Shown here: positions 14,755-20,655 of the stretch, one piece after another
How the letters are laid out: each line of letters begins with the position of its first letter
Numbering within the stretch: position 1 is the first letter of the stretch
Assembly (NCBI GenBank): GCA_035371485.1
Contig: DAOOWV010000016.1
Span: 1 to 20,655, forward strand
Origin: DAOOWV01 sp035371485
GTDB lineage: Bacteria > Patescibacteriota > Dojkabacteria > JAFGLO01
DNA: 20,655 bases
Reading direction: 5' to 3'
Translations under genes and position numbers: made by a program
Notes under the pieces: generated by a model
What the model saw: the letters and a program-made list of their open reading frames with translations, nothing else
Database searches by the model: none
What the model was told of the DNA's origin: nothing

Positions 14755-15219
14755 TTAAAAATTTATAATCCAATCGTCAACTCTTTCCATCTCTCCATCA
14801 ACTATTGGGAACTCTTTTCCGTGAACGCTAATTCCTATTGATTCTGTAATGATATTACAGCCCATTGACTTAAAAAATTTTTCAAGTTTGGGTGAGGCGT
14901 ATCCGGCTTTTTGTATCATAAGTCTAAAAAATTTAGGAACGTCTGTTGGGATAGTTCTTGTGTCAAATATTGCAATCTTTTTATCTTTTAAAATTTCTTT
15001 ATTTAATTGTTTAATAAAATTAAAAATGTTTTGGCTCGCATTGAAACCATGAGTGGGGGAGCCAATAATTATTAATTCGGAGTCTTTTACCTTTTGGATT
15101 CTATTTTCATTAACTTTTTCAATAATTACATTATGTTTTGCTTTCAACTTTTCAGCAATATATTGTGCAATCTTTTCAGTATTTCAATATATAGAGTCGT
15201 AAATAATAAGAGTGTTCAT
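14755..15219 (-). pseudogene. Flavodoxin-family protein with an in-frame TGA in the FMN loop
   Basis: From ATG 15219 the frame reads MNTLIIYDSIY-stop-NTEKIAQYIAEKL and continues without shift to 14755 (154 residues plus the interrupted codon). The first 19 codons fit the flavodoxin start, in which YDSIYGNTEKIA is the FMN phosphate-binding loop. Here the Gly codon (GGA) reads TGA at 15186-15184. IIIGSPTHGF is the second flavin-contacting loop, and IAIFDTRTI and YASPKLEKFFKSMGCNI are the later strands. If translation starts at the next usable codon (15147), the FMN loop is lost and the protein would be non-functional. A single G-to-T change or read error explains it. Probably the first gene of an operon with the DxDxDG and NUDIX genes. 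Likely role: a small electron-transfer or flavin reductase partner. Confidence 0.7.
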
Positions 15220-15300
15220 CTATTTTTTAAAATAAATTATGATATATTAAACTTTGTGTGCATCTAGGTTATAACACAGAAAAATATAGATTGATTCCAA

Positions 15301-15329
15301 TTGTTAATTGTTGAGTTGTAAAGTATAAT
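15301..15329 (+). promoter_or_regulatory. Predicted mnmA promoter
   Basis: -35 TTGTTA (15301-15306), 17-bp spacer, perfect -10 TATAAT (15324-15329). The start would be near 15336, at the first ATACAATAAT copy, giving a leader of about 110 nt that holds the repeat hairpin. The -35 is identical to that predicted for nfo. Confidence 0.55.
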
Positions 15330-15333
15330 TCTA

Positions 15334-15397
15334 ATACAATAATTAAAAATACAATAATACAATAATTTTTACTTCAGTTATGAATATATTATTGTAT
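15334..15397. repeat. ATACAATAAT repeats and hairpin in the mnmA leader
   Basis: Three direct copies of ATACAATAAT (15334-15343, 15349-15358, 15357-15366) and one perfect inverted copy ATTATTGTAT (15388-15397). The last direct copy and the inverted one can form a 10-bp stem with a 21-nt loop. A further partial unit (ATTGTATTTTTGTATT) follows at 15405-15420. Confidence 0.7.
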
Positions 15398-15445
15398 CAT
15401 TCACTATTGTATTTTTGTATTAAATCTAATTATTATTTATTACTA

Positions 15446-16522
15446 ATGTCAAAGGTCCTTTTGGGTATGAGTGGAGGAGTTGATAGCTCTGTTTCGGCAT
15501 ACTTATTACAACAACAAGGGTATGAAGTTATAGGAATTACAATGGATATTGGGCAAGGAATTGAAAGTCAAAGAGAAGATATCGACGATGTTATACATAA
15601 ATTGAACATTGAGCACCATTACGTTAACCTGACTGATGCTTTTCAGAAAACAGTTGTTGACTACTTCGTTGATACATATAAAAAGGGAATGACTCCCAAT
15701 CCTTGTGTAGTGTGTAATAAATACATTAAATTTGGTTTGCTAATGGATAAAATGAAAAAATATGATGCTGATTTTATGGCAACTGGACATTATGCACAAT
15801 TAGTTAGGAGTGAGAAGTTAGGAGTGAGAAGTGGTTTGTATTTTTTGAGGAGGGGGTTAGATAAATTGAAAGACCAAAGTTACTTTCTTTATCGCTTAAA
15901 TCAAGATCAGTTGTCTAAGGTTTTGTTTCCAATTGGAGGACTGTTAAAGACAGAGGTTAGGGAAATTGCCAAAGATGTAGGGTTTATGGTGTCTGAAAAA
16001 AAAGACAGTCTAGAGGTGTGTTTCATTGATGGAAATAACTATCGTGAATTTTTGAAGGAAAGAAAAGTTGAAGAAATTGAAGGATGTTTTATTGATAAAG
16101 ATGGTAATGTGCTTGGGAAACATTCAGGATTAATTAATTATACAATTGGTCAAAGACGCAATCTTGGAATTACTTTTGGAAAACCAATGTTTGTGGTTGC
16201 AATTGATGCTGAAAAAAATGCTGTTGTTTTGGGGGAACAAGATGAGCTACTAAAAAAAGAGTTCGAGGTAACTGACACAAGTTGGACTTTTTTAAATGAA
16301 AAACGAAAAGTGAAAAGTGAAGAGATGTTAAAAATTATTAATAAAAGAGTTATTGGGGTAAAAGTGAGGTCTCAGGCAGAGATTGTTGAAGCTACTCTTG
16401 AGGATTGGGAAGATAATAAAATTAAAGTGGTATTTGATAAGCCTCAACGTGCAATAACTCCTGGGCAGTCCGCCGTTTTTTACGATGATGATGTGGTATT
16501 AGGGGGAGGGGTTATTATTTAA
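15446..16522 (+). CDS. mnmA: tRNA-specific 2-thiouridylase MnmA
   Basis: A 358-aa enzyme that forms 2-thiouridine at the wobble position (U34) of tRNA-Lys, Glu and Gln, using ATP and a persulfide sulfur donor. The PP-loop is GMSGGVDSS (residues 7-15). NPCVVCN contains the probable nucleophile C90 (the position of E. coli C102), and SLEVCFI gives the second catalytic Cys, C192. ATGHYAQLV, KDQSYFL, YTIGQRRNLGI and PQRAITPGQSAVFY are family blocks in normal order. I chose ATG 15446 (MSKVLLGMSGG); the frame is open 22 codons upstream, but that is the repeat leader. Two stretches of heptad repeat lie inside the coding sequence, in surface loops (residues about 120-129 and 285-293). The gene is intact. 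Confidence 0.95.
   Translation: MSKVLLGMSGGVDSSVSAYLLQQQGYEVIGITMDIGQGIESQREDIDDVIHKLNIEHHYVNLTDAFQKTVVDYFVDTYKKGMTPNPCVVCNKYIKFGLLMDKMKKYDADFMATGHYAQLVRSEKLGVRSGLYFLRRGLDKLKDQSYFLYRLNQDQLSKVLFPIGGLLKTEVREIAKDVGFMVSEKKDSLEVCFIDGNNYREFLKERKVEEIEGCFIDKDGNVLGKHSGLINYTIGQRRNLGITFGKPMFVVAIDAEKNAVVLGEQDELLKKEFEVTDTSWTFLNEKRKVKSEEMLKIINKRVIGVKVRSQAEIVEATLEDWEDNKIKVVFDKPQRAITPGQSAVFYDDDVVLGGGVII
15803..15830. repeat. Heptad repeat inside mnmA (perfect 14-bp tandem duplication)
   Basis: GTTAGGA-GTGAGAA occurs twice in a row. It encodes VRSEKLGVRS in the loop between ATGHYAQL and the LYFLRRG strand, where other MnmA proteins have a short variable turn. The frame is kept. Confidence 0.7.
16298..16325. 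repeat. Second heptad repeat inside mnmA (four units)
   Basis: Units GAAAAAC, GAAAAGT, GAAAAGT, GAAGAGA encode a Lys/Glu-rich loop (EKRKVKSEE) in the C-terminal beta-barrel domain. The frame is kept and the units resemble the intergenic arrays. Confidence 0.55.
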
Positions 16523-16524
16523 AT

Positions 16525-16552
16525 GATAGATGATAAGTGATAAAGGGAAAAA
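16525..16552. repeat. Heptad repeat array after mnmA (about four units)
   Basis: Units GATAGAT, GATAAGT, GATAAAG, GGAAAAA begin 2 nt after the mnmA stop. The rest of the gap to 16771 contains a CTGCT...AGCAG hairpin near 16605 and a GTTAAT/ATTAAC hairpin (16757-16776) at the end of the convergent reductase gene; I recognise no gene or RNA there. Confidence 0.6.
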
Positions 16553-16771
16553 TGTGATTATGATATTATTAATAATTGGTGATTGAAGGTGACGAGTAAT
16601 AAGTGCTGCTCCTTTGCGAAGCAGTTGTTTGGTCAAGGATTAGACTAAAGAAGCATACCTTAATGCAAACATTATTGGAAGTAATATTTGGTTTTACAAT
16701 ATTTGCTTTAGATATAAAGCTCCTTTAGCCCATATTTCCCTACAATCATTCTCTCTGTTAATTATTCTCTA

Positions 16772-17284
16772 TTAACTAACTTTGTATCTAATTGTTGTTA
16801 ATCCTTCATCCATTTCATGGGTTTTAATTCTTTTTATATCTACATTAAGATTATCTGCTTCAAACAATCTTACTCCTGATCCTAATATAGTTGGATGAAT
16901 ATCTACAATTACTTCATCAACCAAGCCTGCTTTAAGGAATGAAGCATTAACTTTGCCTCCTCCAATCACTAATAACTCTTTGAACCCTTGAGCTTTTACC
17001 ATTTGGACTATCTCTTGTGGAGTTTTGTTGGTGAATATTGTATTTGATTTCTTGTTCATATTAAGAAGTTTTTCTTGGCTTGTCATGACAATATTCAGTT
17101 CACAATTATATGGGAAATCATCTCCACTAGCTATATAAGTGGTACTTCCCATTACAATTGCCTTTTTTTGCTTTACTAATCTATTAAATTGGTTCCAGTC
17201 TGTTTCTGTAACCCATTCAGTTCCTTGTCCTGAATCTGCAATATATCCGTCAATGGATATTGCATTATATATAGTTACTTTCAT
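16772..17284 (-). CDS. Dihydrofolate reductase / RibD C-terminal family reductase
   Basis: An intact 170-aa protein of the DHFR-like RibD C-terminal family. MKVTIYNAISIDGYIAD is the first strand and substrate loop. KAIVMGSTTYIA corresponds to the helix-strand that contacts NADPH, FKELLVIGGGKVNASFL is the glycine-rich nucleotide-binding segment (GGG), and VDEVIVDIHPTILGSGVRLF is the family's closing signature. Such proteins reduce pterin, pyrimidine or other small substrates with NADPH. In organisms without a classical folA they may serve as dihydrofolate reductase, but that cannot be shown here. It is convergent with mnmA and divergent from the intact TrmB regulator, with a long palindromic segment in the shared upstream region. 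Confidence 0.85.
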   Translation of the reverse strand: MKVTIYNAISIDGYIADSGQGTEWVTETDWNQFNRLVKQKKAIVMGSTTYIASGDDFPYNCELNIVMTSQEKLLNMNKKSNTIFTNKTPQEIVQMVKAQGFKELLVIGGGKVNASFLKAGLVDEVIVDIHPTILGSGVRLFEADNLNVDIKRIKTHEMDEGLTTIRYKVS

Positions 17285-17291
17285 TGCTGTA

Positions 17292-17346
17292 GGTTAATAA
17301 TTTAACTTTTACAATGAAAGTTATGGCCATAGACTTTCAATTAACC
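17292..17346. promoter_or_regulatory. Nested palindrome between the reductase and TrmB genes
   Basis: Inner arms TGAAAGTTATGG (17315-17326) and CCATAGACTTTCA (17327-17339) pair completely except for one bulged base, centred on ATGGCCAT. Outer arms GGTTAAT (17292-17298) and ATTAACC (17340-17346) are also perfect. Position between divergent genes suggests an operator or a strong cruciform/hairpin. Confidence 0.55.
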
Positions 17347-17367
17347 CTATTATATCGTATAGTTGGG

Positions 17368-17384
17368 TGTCGACAAAATCGACA
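17368..17384. promoter_or_regulatory. Operator-like palindrome over the TrmB -35 box
   Basis: TGTCGA (17368-17373), 5-nt spacer, TCGACA (17379-17384): perfect arms, notable for CG content in AT-rich surroundings. It covers the predicted -35 (17370-17375), as expected of an autorepression site. Confidence 0.55.
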
Positions 17385-17398
17385 ACAACATGTATAAT
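17370..17398 (+). promoter_or_regulatory. Sigma70-type promoter of the TrmB-family gene
   Basis: -35 TCGACA (17370-17375, five of six consensus), 17-bp spacer, perfect -10 TATAAT (17393-17398). The start near 17405 rules out the upstream TTG 17363 and ATG 17390 and favours ATG 17423. Confidence 0.6.
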
Positions 17399-17422
17399 GG
17401 ATTAATAAGTTTATGTTTTATA

Positions 17423-18190
17423 ATGATGGTTGATCAGACGTTGGTTGAAGTTTTTAATTTTTTAGGGTTTGATGAGAAACAGGCCCAAATATATAATTGT
17501 TTGCTTCAGTATCCTCGAATAGGATTGCGGGATATTTCAAGAATTACCAATATTCCCAGGACTAGTCTGTATGATTACTACCCTAAATTGTTGGCGATGG
17601 GCTTAATTATCGAGAGTTCGGATCAGGGACGTCGTATTTTTTCTGCAAATGATCCCAATCTTTTTCTAAATAAAATAAATGAATTGAAAGATAAAATTAG
17701 TAAAAGTGAAAAGGAATATGAGTCATTATTGACTGAATATCAACAAAATTATCAAAGTTCCGATTTGTTTCCTAAAATTAGTTATTATTCTGGAGAAAGC
17801 GGTCTTAGAAAAGTGTTTAACTTAATATTAACGTACAAAGAAAATCGAATTTTATACCTTGGGAATAAAGATAATGATATTGCATGGTTTTCAAATGATT
17901 TTAACAAATGGTTTTTAGATCAAGAAAAGAAGAAGGGAATAAAGTCTGTGCAGATACTATTTAATGATGAGTTAACTAAGTGGTATTTAAAAAACTGTAA
18001 AGATATGTGTGGGGATGTAAAAATAATAAAGAGTGGAAAATATAATGATAAAGGTGACATTGATAAATATATATTTGGAGATTATGTTGCGTTAATTGAT
18101 TATGGGCGACTTGTAGCAGTATTGATTAAAGATAAAGAGTTTTCATATAATGAAGAAATTCAATTTGATCTTTTGTGGGAGAAACTTTAG
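17423..18190 (+). CDS. TrmB-type HTH transcriptional regulator
   Basis: A 255-aa protein starting MMVDQTLVEVFNFLGFDEKQ. Residues 3-70 form a TrmB-like winged HTH: KQAQIYNCLLQYPRIGLRDI, then SRITNIPRTSLYDYYPKLLA as recognition helices, and GLIIESSDQGRRIFSAN as the wing. A coiled-coil linker follows (NKINELKDKISKSEKEYESL). The C-terminal half (KISYYSGESGLRKVFNLIL, then KYIFGDYVALIDYGRLVAVL) is an effector-type domain like that of the truncated gene at 7441. A stretch with two Cys (KNCKDMCGD) is a possible metal or redox contact. The start was set by the promoter at 17370-17398. The palindrome over the -35 suggests autorepression. It is divergent from the reductase gene, a possible target. The ligand is unknown. 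Confidence 0.85.
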   Translation: MMVDQTLVEVFNFLGFDEKQAQIYNCLLQYPRIGLRDISRITNIPRTSLYDYYPKLLAMGLIIESSDQGRRIFSANDPNLFLNKINELKDKISKSEKEYESLLTEYQQNYQSSDLFPKISYYSGESGLRKVFNLILTYKENRILYLGNKDNDIAWFSNDFNKWFLDQEKKKGIKSVQILFNDELTKWYLKNCKDMCGDVKIIKSGKYNDKGDIDKYIFGDYVALIDYGRLVAVLIKDKEFSYNEEIQFDLLWEKL

Positions 18191-18206
18191 ATAAATGATT
18201 TTAAAT

Positions 18207-18234
18207 GATGAATGATAAGTGAGAAGTGAGAAAT
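18207..18234. repeat. Heptad repeat array after the TrmB gene (four units)
   Basis: Units GATGAAT, GATAAGT, GAGAAGT, GAGAAAT, starting 16 nt past the stop. Same strand sense and position (gene 3' end) as the arrays at 8075 and 16525. The gap to 18307 shows nothing else I can name. Confidence 0.7.
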
Positions 18235-18307
18235 AATAATCTAACTTTGAATCTCGAGAAACAGAGTAGCTGATATGTGTTATATGAGATGGGGGGCTGG
18301 GTTGTTT

Positions 18308-18790
18308 ATGACAGTAAAAAAATGTAAAATTCAGAGCTAACTTAAGATATAAAACAATCGAACATTTAGGTAGTGGTAAGAAAAACATACTTTTTTACAT
18401 GGATTTGCAATTAGATTTAATTCCTATATGCCTTTACTAAAAGAGCTTTCGAAGGAATATACGGTATATTTTACGAATCTTTCCGGACATGGAACTGAAA
18501 AAACATTTAAAGAATTTGATGAGGTGATTGATGTTTTGGAGCAAAAGGTGAGAAGGCTTAACTTAGATAATTTGGTTATTATTGGACATTCTTTGGGAGG
18601 ATTGTGTGCATATAAACTTTCACAAAGATTTGAAAATATTGTTACTAATGTAATAATGATAAATTCTCCTCTTGTAAAATCCAGATATTCCAAATCTCAG
18701 TTAATTTGGAGATTTTTAATTGTAAAAAACGTTAGAGGATTGATATTTCATTTGCCATTATTATCTTTTTATTTTAGAGTTCGAGATTTT
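18308..18790 (+). pseudogene. Alpha/beta hydrolase fragment, frameshifted and missing its C-terminal half
   Basis: The sensible frame is KTIEHLGSGKKNIL, then (after adding one T to the T6 run near 18390) LFLHGFAIRFNSYMPLLKE, then LSGHGTEKTFKEFDEV, LVIIGHSLGGLCAYKLSQRF and VIMINSPLVKSRYSK. FLHG is the oxyanion-hole motif and GHSLGG the nucleophile elbow with the catalytic Ser. The frame after 18428 runs to 18844, but past about 18785 (VRDFRGLKKR) it seems to enter the MFS sequence, so the catalytic Asp and His and the cap are absent. A possible start is ATG 18308 (MTVKKCKIQ), followed by another shift. Without its acid and base residues this cannot be an active hydrolase. Either a deletion joined it to the transporter or the assembly is chimeric. 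Confidence 0.6.
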
Positions 18791-18796
18791 AGAGGT

Positions 18797-19456
18797 TTAA
18801 AGAAAAGAAATATAGTAAGCTGTTTCATAAAATACTTTCAATAACTGCTATTAGTAGAGAGGTGGGCTTGGGGATAGGGGTACTTATTGCCGGATATTTA
18901 GGAAGCGTTAATATGAATTATGTGCTTGTCGGTTCGGTAATAATTGCTATTTTAAGTGTAATCTGTGCTGTGTTTTTGCCAAGCGTTAAACCATATAAAG
19001 CATCAGAAGAAACAACCTATTTGAAATTTTTTAAAGATTCAATAAAAACAGTTTGGTCTAATAAACTTCTTATGCAAATAATGATTTTTTCAATATTAGT
19101 TGGAATTTCACATATGGTATATATTAATTGCATTGATTTCAATAATTGCGATGATTGCTGTTGGAACAAAATTGTTTTTAATAGTAATCTGTGGGTGGTT
19201 TATACTTAGGGCTGTTACGGCAATTGTTGAAATTATTGTTTCGGTCGATTGGCAGAAAAATGTAAAAAGTTTTGACAGAGCAACGGTTTGGTCTATTAGG
19301 GAATTCGTATTAAATATTATTTATATCCCAATGGCGTTTGTTTTTGGTGCGTTTTCAGATAAATGGGGGCTTTTTAATACCTTCTTTTTTATAACTATTT
19401 TTCCTGCTATTTTTTTATTAGTTCTATTCCTTAAGAAAGTGTTTAGGGGTAAATAA
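18797..19456 (+). pseudogene. MFS transporter C-terminal half (truncated, frameshifted)
   Basis: Two frames form a run of membrane helices of a major facilitator. The first (about 18797-19125) gives KKYSKLFHKILSITAISREV, then GLGIGVLIAGYLG, NYVLVGSVIIAILSVICAVF and LMQIMIFSILVGISHMVY. The second (about 19125-19456) gives YILIALISIIAMIAVGTKLF, VICGWFILRAVTAIVEIIV, then MAFVFGAFSDKWGLFNTFFF and a last helix ending KKVFRGK. One base too many near 19115-19125 separates them. GAFSDKWG is the G-x-x-x-D-K/R-x-G loop signature. The helices correspond to about the last seven or eight of twelve, and there is no start codon or N-terminal half, because the preceding sequence is the hydrolase remnant. Substrate cannot be predicted. 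Confidence 0.65.
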
Positions 19457-19550
19457 AAAATTATAATGTTAGGGACAATAGATTTTATGTGGTTATAAGA
19501 AATGTAAATATGTGTTACAATTTACTGACTGTAATTATTATTTTTATCGC

Positions 19551-20655
19551 ATGGATAATAAACTTAAGGGACTAAGTACTCAGGAAGTTGAAATTTTAAT
19601 CCAAAAATTTGGATATAACGTTTATAAAGCTCAAGGGAAATTTACAGCTTTAAAGGTTTGACTTGCTCAATTTAAGAATCCATTATTAATATTAATAATA
19701 GTTGTTGCGTTGGTATCATATTTTCTTGGAGAATATCTAGATATATTACTGTTGGGTATAGTTATTGTTATCAATGTGTTGATAGGTTTTTTACAGGAAT
19801 ATTCATCTAAAAAGACACTAGAAAAACTACAATCTTTTATCAAATCTCAAAGTTTGGTAATTCGTAATAGCAAAAGAGAGATGATTGATAGTAAATTGTT
19901 GGTTCCTGGAGATATTTTGGTTTTACTAAAGGGTGATAAGGTGACAGCAGATGGGATTGTTCTGAATGCTAATGATTTTTTTGTTAGCGAGGCTTTTTTG
20001 ACAGGGGAGTCTGAACTTATAAATAAAAACAAAAAAATGAAGTTTTTGCAGGTTCATATGTTTTAGGTGGTACTGCAATTGTTAAAGTTACTAGAACAGC
20101 TAGAACTACTAAGTACGGTCAAATAATATCAAAATTAGCCTCTTTAGAGCATGAGAAGGCTTTTTCTCAAAAGTTAATATCAAAATTTTCAAACAAACTT
20201 ATTCTACTTGCTGGAACGATTGCAGTATTAATAATTTCTTTAGCATCAATACGGGGTGAAAATGTTTTGGATGCTATACGTTATGCAATAATGATAGGAG
20301 TAACAGTAATACCTGAAAGTTTAATAGTTATTATTACTCTGACTTTGACAGTCGGTGCTAAGAGAATATTAAAAAGAAATGAACTTGTGAAAAAGTTAAC
20401 GTCTGTTGAAAACCTTGGGCTTACTACGGTGTTATGTATTGACTGGCACACTTACTGAAGGTAAGCTATGATGGTATTAAAGAGCGTAAAATGTTTGAAA
20501 ATGCGATTACTTTTTTAAATGAACAAAAAACTCCAATTGAACTTGCACTTCTAAATTTTATGTTAGAAAGTAAACTTGAAGTACAGTCTGAACAACTTGA
20601 TAAGATAAAATATAAAGCATTTGATAGTACAGATAAGTATACCGCAGGAGTTTTT
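19551..20655 (+). pseudogene. Cation-transporting P-type ATPase (damaged, 3' end outside the window)
   Basis: From ATG 19551: the cation_ATPase_N-like segment (LKGLSTQEVEILIQKFGYNV), an in-frame TGA at 19659-19661, then LAQFKNPLLILIIVVALVSY (TM1), a second helix, the actuator domain with VPGDILVLLKGDKVTADG and the LTGES loop. At the A7 run near 20032-20038 the frame shifts to VFAGSYVLGGTAIVKVT, two more helices with VTVIPESL (the PEGL-type metal site of TM4 with Ser for Gly), and VLCID. The phosphorylation motif should read DKTGTLT, but bases for Lys-Thr are missing (GAC-TGGCACACTTACT), and a further shift at about 20463 leads to SYDGIKERKMFENAITFLNE. The family moves Ca2+, Mg2+ or other cations. 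With these lesions the gene would be inactive; sequence error near a contig end could account for part of it. Confidence 0.7.

Noticed and set aside
15380..15445. N-terminal extension of the mnmA frame (22 codons)
   Set aside because: It consists of the ATTATTGTAT repeat region; the PP-loop domain begins right after ATG 15446.
18143..18693. Minus-strand frames 18143-18388 and 18424-18693
   Set aside because: One crosses a repeat array and gene end; the other is antisense to the GHSLGG hydrolase segment.

Overview
The window is AT-rich bacterial DNA using the standard code: TGA ends several genes and is absent inside every long intact one. Gene style suggests a small-genome Patescibacteria (CPR)-like organism: short genes, convergent or overlapping neighbours, almost no Shine-Dalgarno motifs, a STAND-like ATPase with a winged helix, and secreted Fn3 and DxDxDG proteins. 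This is an inference from gene style; no phylogenetic marker or rRNA is present. Both window ends cut through genes.

Layout. (1) 1-4537, minus strand: an apparent operon of a P-loop ATPase with a winged-helix tail (split by a frameshift), a 483-aa protein with a possible nucleotidyltransferase signature, a small membrane-anchored protein, and a secreted propeller-like/Fn3 protein running off the left edge. A divergent promoter pair (4538-4772) separates it from a frameshifted class III nucleotidyl cyclase. (2) 5382-8674: endonuclease IV (nfo), a split aminoglycoside-phosphotransferase-like kinase, a TrmB-like regulator that has lost its HTH, and a small frameshifted membrane protein. (3) 8663-10852: a complete PIF1-type helicase divergent from an HTH-CYTH fusion, with palindromes in the 87-bp gap between them. 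(4) 10958-13429: two tandem diverged copies of an unrecognised protein, possibly one two-repeat gene. (5) 13435-15219, minus strand: flavodoxin, a membrane-anchored DxDxDG protein and a NUDIX hydrolase, each with a single lesion. (6) 15301-18190: mnmA, a RibD/DHFR-like reductase, and an intact TrmB-type regulator with a strong promoter overlapped by a palindrome. (7) 18308-20655: remnants of an alpha/beta hydrolase, an MFS transporter and a cation P-type ATPase, all damaged.

Two features run through the window. First, there are about fifteen 1-nt frameshifts and three in-frame stops. Many sit in A, T or G homopolymers and homology resumes straight away in another frame, so unpolished sequencing error is at least as likely as decay. 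The hydrolase/MFS junction and the loss at the P-type ATPase DKTGT motif look like real deletions or assembly faults. Second, there are two short-repeat families. One is a heptanucleotide array (GATAAGT/GAGAAGT) at gene ends and also inside mnmA. The other is an 8-nt-period ATACAATAAT repeat in the promoter or leader of nfo and mnmA.

No tRNA, rRNA, CRISPR array or transposase was seen. No gene-free stretch exceeds 300 bases. The largest gaps (4538-4772, 15220-15445, 16523-16771) hold promoters, repeats and weak hairpins.
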